From an uncultured Eubacteriales bacterium (GTDB lineage: Bacteria > Bacillota > Clostridia > Christensenellales > Aristaeellaceae): a stretch of DNA of 7,552 bases. The DNA is taken from assembly GCA_900553265.1 (NCBI GenBank), contig USDD01000114.1:1-7552 (forward strand), given 5' to 3'. Both the position numbers and the translations under genes were made by a program. The notes under the pieces are model-generated. The model was given only the letters and a program-made list of their open reading frames with translations, was not told the origin of the DNA and did not search any database. Shown one piece after another: positions 1-6,292 of this stretch; the first letter of the stretch is position 1; each line of letters opens with the position of its first letter.

Positions 1-42
1 TCGAGAGGGCTTCGGCCCTCTCGAGCTCTCCGTGGTTTTTTT
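1..42 (+). terminator. Long-stem intrinsic terminator, cut by the left edge
   Basis: Bases 1-10 pair perfectly with 15-24 around a TTCG loop closed by C-G, the very stable cUUCGg tetraloop in plus-strand RNA. The 3' arm seems to continue to base 35, and a run of seven T follows at 36-42. This fits a roughly 21-bp stem whose first 11 bases lie outside the window. Such a terminator would serve a plus-strand gene to the left that converges on nrdD. If an A-run precedes the stem outside the window, it would also work in the minus direction and end nrdD transcription. The visible stem and T-run are certain; the full length and the role are inferred. Confidence 0.65.
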
Positions 43-53
43 GACAGCCTGAA

Positions 54-74
54 TCCCCCGGCCGTGCCGGGGGG
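54..74 (-). other. GC-rich hairpin just after nrdD
   Basis: An 8-bp stem (55-62 with 66-73) closes a 3-base loop, 14 bases beyond the nrdD stop codon. On the minus strand it is followed by mixed sequence with no T-run, so it is a poor intrinsic terminator by itself. It could protect the 3' end of the nrdD mRNA or add to the terminator at 1-42. Confidence 0.45.
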
Positions 75-87
75 ATGATTGTTGCGA

Positions 88-2412
88 TTAATTGGACAGG
101 CCGTGCTTGACGCGGTCGTGCTCCTCGGCGCGCTTGGCGTTGTTGAAACGATCCAGCGTGCCCACCAGATAGCCGGTGATGCGGCGGATGCGCTCGAAGC
201 GCACGTCGTCCTCATGGCGGCCGCAGTTGGGGCAGGCGTCGCCGATCACGCCGTTGTAGCCGCAGACGGGGTCACGGTCCACGGGATGGTTGATGGAGCC
301 GTAGCCGATGCCGGACTCCTTCATCAGGCGCACGATCTTCTCAAAGGCCTCCAGATTCTGCGTGGTGTCGCCGTCCAGCTCCACGTAGGAGATGTGGCCG
401 GCGTTGGTCAGTGCGTGATAGGGCGCCTCCAGCTGAATCTTCTTCGCGGCGGAGATGGGGTAGTAGACCGGGATGTGGAAGCTGTTGGTGTAGTAATCGC
501 GGTCGGTCACGCCGGGAATCACGCCGAATTTCTTGCGGTCGATCTTGACGAAGCGGCCGGAGAGGCCCTCGGCGGGTGTGGCCAGCAGCGTGAAATTGAG
601 CCCCGTTTCCTGTGATTTCGCATCGCACAGCTCGCGCATGTGGCCGATGATCTTCAGTCCCAGCTGCTGCGCCTCCGCGCTCTCGCCATGGTGCGCGCCG
701 ACGAGCGCCTTGAGCGTTTCGGCCAGGCCGATGAAGCCCACGGACAGCGTGCCGTGCTTGAGCACCTCGCGCACCTCGTCGTCCCAGCCCAGCTTTTCGC
801 TGTCGATCCATACGCCCTGACCCATCAGGAAGGGATAGTTGCGCACGCACTTTCGGCACTGGATCTCGAAGCGATCCAGCAGCTGATCCATGGTCAGCGC
901 CACCATCCTGTCCAGCTGCTCGAAGAACAGATCCACATCATGGTTGGCTTTGATGGCCAGACGGGGCAGGTTGATGGACGTGAAGCTCAGGTTGCCGCGG
1001 CCGTTGGAGATCTCCCGGGAGGGATCGTAGACGTTGCCGATGACGCGGGTGCGGCAGCCCATGTAGGCGATTTCGGTCTCCGGATGGCCTTCCTTGTAGT
1101 ACTTCAGATTGAACGGCGCGTCCTGGAAGGAGAAATTCGGGAACAGGCGCTTGGCCGAGGTGCGGATGGCGAGCTTGAACAGGTCGTAGTTCGGGTCGCC
1201 GGGATTGTAGCTGATTCCCTCCTTGACGCGGAAAATCTGAATGGGGAAGATGGGCGTTTCGCCGTTGCCCAGACCCGCCTCGGTGGTCAGCAGCAGATTG
1301 CGGATGGCCATGCGCGCCTCGGGAGAGGTGTCCATGCCGTAGTTGATGGAGGAAAAGGGCACCTGCGCGCCGGCGCGGGAATTCATGGTGTTCAGATTGT
1401 GAATCAGCGCCTCCATGGCCTGATAGGTCGCGCGGTCGGTCTCCTCCACGGCCCTGCGCTGGGCGAAGGACTGCACGCGGGCAATGGCTTCGCCGTCCAG
1501 ACCGAGCTGCGCCAGCTTTTCCGCCTCGGCGCGCAGATAGGCCTCGTTGGGCTCCAGCGTGGGGAAGAGGCCCTGCTCATCGAAGAGTGCGGCGGTCATT
1601 TCGCGCACCGTCGCCTCGGGATTCTCGAAGTCCGTCAGCAGCTCCATGGCGCGGATAACGTTGTCCCGGTAGGTTTTGCGGAAAGTCTTGCGCACGCCGT
1701 CGGCCATGGCGTAGTCGAAATTGACGATGCTCTGGCCGCCGTGCTGGTCGTTCTGGTTGGCCTGAATGGCGATGCAGGCCAGCGCGGCGTAGGAACGGAT
1801 GTCCTTCGGTTCGCGCAGGTAGCCGTGGCCGGTGGAGAATCCGCCGCGGAACAGCGCGATCAGGTCGATCTGGGTGCAGGTGGTCGTCAGCGTCAGGAAG
1901 TCCATGTCGTGGATGTGGATGTCGCCGCTGCGGTGCGCTTCGGCGTGCTCCGGCTTGATCATGAACATCAGGTTGAACTGCTTCGCGCCCTCGGAGCCGT
2001 ACTTCAGCATCGCGCCCATGGCCGTATCGCCGTTGATGTTGGCGTTTTCGCGCTTGATGTCGGAATCGACGGCGGCCTTGTTGGTGATGTCGGCATAGAT
2101 GCGCATCAGGCGCGTGTTCATCTCGCGAATGCGGCTGCGCTCGGCGCGGTAGAGAATGTAGGACTTGGCCGTCTGGACATAGCCGCTTTCGATCAGCACG
2201 CGCTCCACCGCGTCCTGAATGTTCTCGACGGTGGGCGTCTGCAGGTCTGGATCGGCCTCGAGTTCGCGAACGACCTGCCCGGTGACGGCCTCGGCGGCCT
2301 TGCGGGAATCCACGCCTTCCGTGGCGAGAAAGGCGCGCATAATTGCGCCGGTGATCTTTTCCGCATCAAAGGGAACCTCACGACCGTCGCGCTTGATGAT
2401 GGTAGTCAGCAT
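88..2412 (-). CDS. nrdD: Anaerobic (class III) ribonucleoside-triphosphate reductase, catalytic subunit NrdD
   Basis: This 774-residue cytoplasmic glycyl-radical enzyme reduces ribonucleoside triphosphates to dNTPs without oxygen. The family must be activated by the radical-SAM protein NrdG. Residues 3-95 form an ATP-cone, the allosteric domain that senses ATP/dATP. The catalytic barrel follows. Cys179 (in the HDMDFLTLTTTC stretch) and Cys453 (MGCRTRV) are the probable active-site cysteines, with Cys453 the best thiyl-radical candidate. The C-terminal zinc region shows Cys717, Cys727 and Cys730; Asp714 stands where a fourth CxxC cysteine might be expected. The glycyl-radical loop is RITGYL, with Gly746 as the radical site. 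The open frame runs upstream to 2487, but an earlier start would lie upstream of the transcription start predicted from the promoter at 2459-2487; the ATG at 2410-2412 has a strong GGAGG seven bases before it. No nrdG lies beside the gene within the window. Family assignment is secure; the reductant subtype (formate or redoxin) is not resolved. Confidence 0.97.
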   Translation of the reverse strand: MLTTIIKRDGREVPFDAEKITGAIMRAFLATEGVDSRKAAEAVTGQVVRELEADPDLQTPTVENIQDAVERVLIESGYVQTAKSYILYRAERSRIREMNTRLMRIYADITNKAAVDSDIKRENANINGDTAMGAMLKYGSEGAKQFNLMFMIKPEHAEAHRSGDIHIHDMDFLTLTTTCTQIDLIALFRGGFSTGHGYLREPKDIRSYAALACIAIQANQNDQHGGQSIVNFDYAMADGVRKTFRKTYRDNVIRAMELLTDFENPEATVREMTAALFDEQGLFPTLEPNEAYLRAEAEKLAQLGLDGEAIARVQSFAQRRAVEETDRATYQAMEALIHNLNTMNSRAGAQVPFSSINYGMDTSPEARMAIRNLLLTTEAGLGNGETPIFPIQIFRVKEGISYNPGDPNYDLFKLAIRTSAKRLFPNFSFQDAPFNLKYYKEGHPETEIAYMGCRTRVIGNVYDPSREISNGRGNLSFTSINLPRLAIKANHDVDLFFEQLDRMVALTMDQLLDRFEIQCRKCVRNYPFLMGQGVWIDSEKLGWDDEVREVLKHGTLSVGFIGLAETLKALVGAHHGESAEAQQLGLKIIGHMRELCDAKSQETGLNFTLLATPAEGLSGRFVKIDRKKFGVIPGVTDRDYYTNSFHIPVYYPISAAKKIQLEAPYHALTNAGHISYVELDGDTTQNLEAFEKIVRLMKESGIGYGSINHPVDRDPVCGYNGVIGDACPNCGRHEDDVRFERIRRITGYLVGTLDRFNNAKRAEEHDRVKHGLSN

Positions 2413-2419
2413 AAGAAAA

Positions 2420-2424
2420 CCTCC
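2420..2424 (-). promoter_or_regulatory. nrdD ribosome binding site
   Basis: GGAGG on the minus strand sits seven bases before the ATG at 2410-2412. It fixes the nrdD start at MLTTIIKRDG, the normal beginning of an ATP-cone, and rules out the 25-residue longer reading. Confidence 0.9.
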
Positions 2425-2454
2425 GGATATGTATTCTTCATGAAATGTTCTGAA

Positions 2455-2502
2455 AACCATTATATTGTGTTTTGACGCAGATGTCAATACAAAATGTGGT
2501 AT
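2455..2502 (-). promoter_or_regulatory. Probable tandem NrdR operator (two NrdR boxes)
   Basis: NrdR represses ribonucleotide reductase genes by binding two 16-bp boxes about three helical turns apart, consensus close to acaCwAtATaTwGtgt. By my count the minus-strand sequence at 2470-2455 matches 13 of 16 positions and covers the -10 hexamer. A second site at 2502-2487 matches 11 of 16 and touches the upstream edge of the -35. The centres are 32 bases apart. Spacing, placement and the downstream nrdD gene support the call. The AT-rich background and the weaker second box are the main doubts. The nrdR gene itself is not in the window. Confidence 0.6.
2459..2487 (-). promoter_or_regulatory. Consensus sigma-A promoter of nrdD
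   Basis: On the minus strand TTGACA (2487-2482) and TATAAT (2464-2459) are separated by exactly 17 bases, a full match to the housekeeping promoter consensus. The predicted transcription start is near 2452, giving a leader of about 40 bases that contains the GGAGG site and a TTCATGAA palindrome at 2437-2444. A promoter this strong would normally need repression, which fits the putative NrdR sites overlapping it. Confidence 0.9.
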
Positions 2503-2616
2503 ATTTTATTTATCAATGGACGCGGAAATATCAATAATTTCTCAGAGAAAATTCACGAAGAATTGATGATTTCATGTCTTTTTGCGCCAGCTCGAAAGAA
2601 CGCTGCACGGCGCAGC

Positions 2617-2646
2617 AAAAGCCGCTCCAAAGGTCTTTGAAGCGGC
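2617..2646 (-). terminator. Second intrinsic terminator after prs
   Basis: Reading the minus strand, the arm at 2646-2641 pairs with 2626-2621 (GCCGCT/AGCGGC). One mismatch and an inner CAAAG/CTTTG stem follow, and a TTTT run at 2620-2617 ends the element. It lies just beyond the stronger terminator at 2655-2683 and would catch read-through before the nrdD promoter. Confidence 0.55.
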
Positions 2647-2654
2647 AAAGGCGC

Positions 2655-2683
2655 ACAGAAAAGGGGCAGCCGCGCCGCCCCTT
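2655..2683 (-). terminator. Intrinsic terminator of the vanW-ridA-prs unit
   Basis: A 10-bp stem (2683-2674 with 2670-2661, including one G-U pair) closes a 3-base loop. On the minus strand it ends in TTTTCTGT. It starts 10 bases after the prs stop codon. On the plus strand no T-run follows, so it works only for the prs side. Confidence 0.85.
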
Positions 2684-2693
2684 CCACGAGGAT

Positions 2694-3689
2694 TTACAGC
2701 TCGAGACCGGCGAGCTCGAGGCCGGCTTCAATGACGTGTTCCGGAAGCTGAGAGAACATCTGGTTAATGGAATCGTGCTTGTAGTAGCGCATGATGGTCT
2801 CGGCGAACATCGGCGCGACGGACACGGTCTTGAACTTCTCCTGACCGATGATGTTGGGGTTGAACACGGTGTCGGTGGAGTAGACGGTCTTGATGGGGCT
2901 GTTGTTCAGCTTTTCCACGCCGCGGGCGGAGATGATGTTGTGGCTGAGCATCGCGGTGATGTCCAGCGCGCCGCGCTCCTTCAGGCCGCAGGCGAGGTTG
3001 ATGAGCGTGCCGCCGGAGATGGTGAAGTCGTCCACGATCAGGCAGTTCTTGCCCTTCACGTCGCCGATGATCTCCAGCACCTCGGCGTTCTCGGAGTGGT
3101 CGGAGCGGGTCTTGTCGCCGATGGCGATGGGCAGATTGAGCGAGGTGGCGAACTTGCGCGCCTGCTTGGCATAGCCGGCGTCCGGGGAGACGACCACCAT
3201 GTTCTCTGTGCCCACGCGGGCGATGACTTCCTTGAGCATCGGCTGGGCGTAAAGGTGGTCCATCGGGCGCTTGAAGAAGCCCTGCAGCTGCTGGGCGTGA
3301 AGATCCATGGTCACAAAGCGGTCGGCGCCGGCCAGCTCCATGCACTCCGCGCAGACGCGGGCGCGAATGGAGACGCGGGGCTCGTCCTTCTTGTCGCCCT
3401 TGCCATAGCCGAAATAGGGCATGACCAGCGTGACGGTGTGCGCGTTGGCGCGCTTGAAGGCGTCCATCCAGAACAGGATTTCGACAAACTCGTTGTTGGA
3501 ATGCATGCCGATCGGCTGAACGAGGAATACGTCGCGGTCGCGGACAGACTCGTTGATGCGGACGAAGGTGTTGCCCTCGGAGAAGGTGATCACTTCGGAA
3601 GAGCTGAGCGGCTTGTTCATGTATTTGCACATGCGCTCAGCGAACACCTGACCGCTGCTGCCCGCGAAAATCTTGATACTGTTGTACAT
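2694..3689 (-). CDS. prs: Ribose-phosphate pyrophosphokinase (PRPP synthase), divergent subfamily
   Basis: This 331-residue cytoplasmic enzyme transfers pyrophosphate from ATP to ribose 5-phosphate, making PRPP for purine, pyrimidine, histidine, tryptophan and NAD synthesis. Family landmarks are the N-terminal KIFAGSSG, the FSEGN...INESVR segment, MDLHAQQLQGFF (His131), the SPDAGYAKQARKFA segment (Asp170), the GDK segment (Lys193) and the PRPP loop VDDFTISGGTL (residues 219-229). Two motifs differ from the usual bacterial class I form. The ATP loop reads YGKGDKKDEPR where YARQDRK is usual, and the PRPP loop has SGGT instead of TAGT. The first in-frame ATG (3713) lacks a good ribosome site; the ATG at 3687-3689 gives the usual family N-terminus and has AAGGAG upstream at 3702-3707, though at a long 12-base spacing. 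It follows ridA by 66 bases with no convincing promoter between them, and terminators follow. Family is secure; the kinetic class is not. Confidence 0.95.
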   Translation of the reverse strand: MYNSIKIFAGSSGQVFAERMCKYMNKPLSSSEVITFSEGNTFVRINESVRDRDVFLVQPIGMHSNNEFVEILFWMDAFKRANAHTVTLVMPYFGYGKGDKKDEPRVSIRARVCAECMELAGADRFVTMDLHAQQLQGFFKRPMDHLYAQPMLKEVIARVGTENMVVVSPDAGYAKQARKFATSLNLPIAIGDKTRSDHSENAEVLEIIGDVKGKNCLIVDDFTISGGTLINLACGLKERGALDITAMLSHNIISARGVEKLNNSPIKTVYSTDTVFNPNIIGQEKFKTVSVAPMFAETIMRYYKHDSINQMFSQLPEHVIEAGLELAGLEL

Positions 3690-3701
3690 TTTAACCCCAC
3701 A

Positions 3702-3707
3702 CTCCTT
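3702..3707 (-). promoter_or_regulatory. prs ribosome binding site
   Basis: AAGGAG on the minus strand lies 12 bases before the ATG at 3687-3689, longer than the usual 5-9. A GTGGGG in between may help. The site lies inside the alternative longer reading that begins at 3713, which argues for the shorter start. Confidence 0.55.
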
Positions 3708-3755
3708 TATCATTTGCCACCGGAAGAAGAGAATCGTTCGTCAGAATGATTTTCG

Positions 3756-4139
3756 TCAACCCTTGCTCGCCACGACGGCTTCAACCTCGATCAGCGCGCC
3801 CATCGGGAGCTTCGCCACCTCGACGCAGCTGCGCGCGGGGTAGTCGGGCCCGAAGTATTCGGCGTAGACCTCGTTGACGGTTCCGAAGGAGCCGAGATCC
3901 TGAAGGAACACCGTCGTCTTGAGAATATCCTCCATCGAGCAGTTCAGCTCGGAGAGTACTGCCTTCATGTTTTCAAAGACCTGACGCGCCTGAGCCGCCG
4001 CGCCGCCCTCCGCCAGCTTTCCGGTTTCGGGAATCACCGGGAGCATGCCGGACAGATAGCACGCGCCGCCGTGGATCGTCGCCGTGGAATACGGGCCGAT
4101 GGCGCGCGGCCCTTTCTGGGAAAGAAAACACTGCTTCAT
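3756..4139 (-). CDS. ridA: RidA/YabJ-family 2-iminobutanoate/2-iminopropanoate deaminase
   Basis: This 127-residue protein belongs to the YjgF/YER057c/UK114 family, which forms homotrimers that hydrolyse reactive enamines and imines, such as 2-aminoacrylate released by PLP-dependent dehydratases, to 2-ketoacids plus ammonia. All hallmarks are present: GPYS at residues 15-18 (Tyr17), SGMLPVIPETG at 30-40, PARSCVEVAKLP with the substrate-carboxylate Arg103, and IEVEAVV with Glu120. This points to an active RidA rather than one of the Rid subfamilies lacking the arginine. The frame opens at 4160, but the GGAG before that ATG is directly adjacent. The ATG at 4137-4139 has GGAG nine bases upstream and gives the standard length. 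The gene lies 36 bases after vanW and 66 before prs, probably cotranscribed. In B. subtilis the homologue yabJ is also near prs and affects purine regulation. Confidence 0.95.
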   Translation of the reverse strand: MKQCFLSQKGPRAIGPYSTATIHGGACYLSGMLPVIPETGKLAEGGAAAQARQVFENMKAVLSELNCSMEDILKTTVFLQDLGSFGTVNEVYAEYFGPDYPARSCVEVAKLPMGALIEVEAVVASKG

Positions 4140-4158
4140 CTGTTTTATCTCCATTTCC

Positions 4159-4176
4159 ATCTCCGAATGCGGAGAT
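4159..4176 (-). other. Small hairpin at the vanW-ridA junction
   Basis: A perfect 7-bp inverted repeat (4159-4165 with 4170-4176) with a 4-base loop overlaps the vanW stop codon by one base and ends just before the ridA ribosome site at 4149-4152. It has no T-run, so it is not a terminator. It may mark an mRNA processing point or tune ridA translation, or it may be chance. Confidence 0.35.
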
Positions 4177-6035
4177 CAGTAGTCCGTGATGGTGCCGACG
4201 TTCATGGCTTCGGCGGCGCGGTCGTGAACGCCCACCCAGTAGGTGGATGCGCCCGGCTTGTAGGTGTCGCGGGAGACCATGACGCGGGAGACCTCCTCGC
4301 CGGTGTTCCAGTCGTAGGCGACCACCCAGCCCTCGCTGGTGCAGTTGGGCTTGCCCTGGGAGATCAGCACCGGCGGATCGTCGGTGTAATAGACGTGCGT
4401 GCCCGACGTATCCTGCACCGCGACCTTGCGGCCGTCCTGCGTGCCCTGCTCGATGATGACGCTTTCGAGCACGTAGCGATATTCCGGCCGATGGCCGTAG
4501 ATCGTGACGGTGGCGTATTCCTTGTCCACCGAGGTGTAGATATAGATGGGATAATCCGTCTCGTTCTTGAACAGAAGATCCTTTTCGTTGGGAGCCATCT
4601 GCACCGCCGCATCCTGACTGGGATCGACGTAGATGACGGTCATGTTGTGGTGCGAGCGCTCCAGCACGGTGATTCCGGCCTGAATCAGCGCGTCGTACAG
4701 CGTGGTGGAGGCCTGGCAGACGCCGCCGCCGACGCCCTCGGTGGTCTTGTCGCCGGCGTATTCCGTGGCCTTGCGGAAGCCGCGGGCCTCGGTGCGAGGG
4801 CCGACGATTTCGTTGAAGCTGCACGTCTCGCCCGGCTGAACCACCATGCCGTTGAAGGCGTCCAGCGCCAGCGCCACGTTGGAGCGGCTGGCCGCGTTGC
4901 GGAAGTCGGTGCGGGTCTGGAACTCGGCGATCTTCTGGAAGCTCACCTCGTCGGACTGCACCTCGGGGAACAGGGTTTCCACCGGAATGGTGGTGTTGTA
5001 TTCGTCGGTCTCCACCAGCGAAACCAGCTGGCTGACGAGCTGCTCCCGGTCGACCTGCTGGCCGGTGGAGGATTCGGAGACGACCACAGGCTGCGTCACG
5101 TCGGGAACCACCACCGCGTCCACGGGCGCGATGTACAGCGTGTTGCAGATCTCGTCCGCGAAGGCCTCCAGCTTGGCCTCGTCGTAGGGGATGGTGGGCG
5201 TGAGGTTCAGCGGCGTGCGGGCCAGCGCGTCGATCTGACGCTTGCGCTCGGACAGACTGCCGATGTGGCCGAGATTCCATGCCTGATCCAGCTTGGTCTC
5301 GCACTCCATGTCCGCGTCGATCATGGAACGGGTGAACGTCCAGCTCCTGTCGCGGTAGGTAAAGACGAATTCCTCGGTTTTCCATTCCTCTTCCATAGCC
5401 GAAATCAGTGCTGCGCCCTCGTCCTTTGTGCAGCCGGACAGGCTGACGCCATAAATGGACACGTTGGCGACATAGGTCGGATGGAATTCGCCCACGGCGA
5501 TCATCAGATAGAGGCGATGGACGCCGAAGCCCAGCGCAATCAGCAGACAGACCATTAATGGAAGGAACCGCTTGAACATGCGCTGACGGGCGGCGGGGGA
5601 GCGATGGCGGGCCGACGGCCTTTTCCGGGGAGTCGGTTCGCGGCGGCCGCCGGACGACGGAACGCGGGAAGAACGGCCATCGGCGGTATGAGGAGCCGGA
5701 TGCGCGTCGGAGCGGCGCGCCGGGTTTGGGCGGCGCTCAGGCTGCGCATGGCGCTCGGACGGATAGCGGCGATCCGCGCCGGAAGCACACGAATATTCGC
5801 CGCGCGCGGACGGGCGCTCGCGGGAGGTCATCGGTCGCGGAGCGGGACGACGGGGAGATTCGCTTCGATATTCCCGGAAATCCGACGCTTGGGAGCGGCT
5901 TCGGTGCAAACCAGAAGCGCTGCCGGCATCTGCTCTGGCAGCGTAGGCATTGCGGCGGGGCTCGGCGGAGCGGCGGGGGGAGCCCGTCGGTCGCCGATTT
6001 TCCTCCGAAAACGTGGAACGCGGGCGATTGCTCAT
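4176..6035 (-). CDS. VanW-family membrane protein with peptidoglycan-binding-type domains and Arg-rich N-terminus
   Basis: This 619-residue protein is predicted to be anchored in the membrane with its main part outside the cell. Residues 1-153 are low-complexity and strongly basic (36 Arg, one Lys, many Ser and Pro), likely disordered and cytoplasmic by the positive-inside rule. One hydrophobic helix follows at about 157-172. Residues about 185-370 resemble the YoaR-like peptidoglycan-binding region usually found before VanW. The VanW domain spans about 380-510, with SRSNVALALDAFNG, VQPGETCSFNEIVGPRT and GGGVCQASTTLYDAL (Cys440). The tail, EEVSRVMVSRDTYKP...WVGV, resembles a G5-type ending. 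The biochemical function of VanW is unknown; it is accessory in vanB-type vancomycin clusters, but most chromosomal copies are not resistance genes and no van genes are near. The start ATG at 6033-6035 has GGAG eight bases upstream (6044-6047). An alternative start at Met153 lacks a ribosome site. Confidence 0.88.
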   Translation of the reverse strand: MSNRPRSTFSEENRRPTGSPRRSAEPRRNAYAARADAGSASGLHRSRSQASDFREYRSESPRRPAPRPMTSRERPSARGEYSCASGADRRYPSERHAQPERRPNPARRSDAHPAPHTADGRSSRVPSSGGRREPTPRKRPSARHRSPAARQRMFKRFLPLMVCLLIALGFGVHRLYLMIAVGEFHPTYVANVSIYGVSLSGCTKDEGAALISAMEEEWKTEEFVFTYRDRSWTFTRSMIDADMECETKLDQAWNLGHIGSLSERKRQIDALARTPLNLTPTIPYDEAKLEAFADEICNTLYIAPVDAVVVPDVTQPVVVSESSTGQQVDREQLVSQLVSLVETDEYNTTIPVETLFPEVQSDEVSFQKIAEFQTRTDFRNAASRSNVALALDAFNGMVVQPGETCSFNEIVGPRTEARGFRKATEYAGDKTTEGVGGGVCQASTTLYDALIQAGITVLERSHHNMTVIYVDPSQDAAVQMAPNEKDLLFKNETDYPIYIYTSVDKEYATVTIYGHRPEYRYVLESVIIEQGTQDGRKVAVQDTSGTHVYYTDDPPVLISQGKPNCTSEGWVVAYDWNTGEEVSRVMVSRDTYKPGASTYWVGVHDRAAEAMNVGTITDY

Positions 6036-6075
6036 GATTGCGGCTCCAATGACTGAATATCGCAGCGGTAAAATC

Positions 6076-6102
6076 GCTCAGGGCGACGAAGCGCCTGCGA
6101 GC
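6076..6102 (-). other. Leader hairpin of the vanW transcript
   Basis: In the predicted leader of about 90 bases, GCTC pairs with GAGC and an inner GC-rich stem with small bulges closes a CTTCGT loop. No T-run follows and I recognise no riboswitch consensus. It could affect RNA stability only. Confidence 0.3.
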
Positions 6103-6134
6103 GGGAATAAAGAAAAGTTCTGGCTTCTATAGAC

Positions 6135-6163
6135 ATTATACCACAGAACGCCTTGGAGTTTAA
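6135..6163 (-). promoter_or_regulatory. Extended -10 promoter of the vanW-ridA-prs unit
   Basis: On the minus strand TGGTATAAT (6143-6135) gives a perfect TATAAT with the TGn extension. The -35 region at 6163-6158 reads TTAAAC, a weak match at 17-base spacing, as is common for extended -10 promoters. The predicted start is near 6128. No other convincing promoter is seen before vanW, and none between vanW, ridA and prs. Confidence 0.75.
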
Positions 6164-6229
6164 GCGGGAAACTCTGGAAGAGATGTTAAATCAAGATGAA
6201 ATGCAGTATAAGCGCCCATGCTCTCCGAC

Positions 6230-6255
6230 AAAAGACTCGCAGGACCGAGACTTTT
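6230..6255. terminator. Second hairpin after ftsH, bidirectional terminator type
   Basis: AAAAGACTCG (6230-6239) and CGAGACTTTT (6246-6255) form a 10-position inverted repeat with one mismatch and a 6-base loop. Because the arms carry A4 and T4, either strand gives a GC-containing stem ending in TTTT. It stands 38 bases beyond the first ftsH terminator and before the vanW promoter. Confidence 0.6.
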
Positions 6256-6292
6256 GCTAGAGGAACAGCGAATGAAGCATCCACGTCCGCCC

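Noticed and set aside
41..69. Plus-strand TTGACA at 41-46 as a promoter
   Set aside because: No -10 at the right distance; the sequence there is a GC-rich hairpin, and the T-run before it belongs to the terminator.
640..2475. Long plus-strand open frame (611 codons) antisense to nrdD
   Set aside because: Its translation is low-complexity Val/Ala/Gly/His/Asp-rich with no family resemblance, as expected opposite a GC-rich gene; the minus strand encodes a full, recognisable NrdD.
2531..2731. Minus-strand 66-codon frame between prs and nrdD
   Set aside because: It overlaps the prs end and both terminators and has no recognisable features.
2574..3749. Plus-strand open frame (391 codons) antisense to prs
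   Set aside because: Runs through the prs terminators and opposite a clear Prs; same biased composition and no recognisable domain.
3735..3760. TTGACG at the ridA stop codon as a -35 for a separate prs promoter
   Set aside because: No acceptable -10 hexamer at 16-19 bases; the nearest candidates are poor.
4071..5558. Plus-strand open frame (495 codons) antisense to vanW, and a minus-strand frame of 470 codons at 3973-5385
   Set aside because: Both overlap the VanW and RidA frames, which contain conserved motifs; their translations are repetitive and Arg- or Val/Gly-rich shadows.
4176..6035. VanW as a vancomycin-resistance gene
   Set aside because: No vanH/A/B/X/Y or vanRS genes nearby; stand-alone VanW proteins are common in Clostridia and do not imply resistance.
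5604..6056. Plus-strand open frames opposite the Arg-rich part of vanW
   Set aside because: Stop-free mainly because of GC richness; no ribosome site or domain seen, and the minus-strand frame has GGAG at proper spacing.
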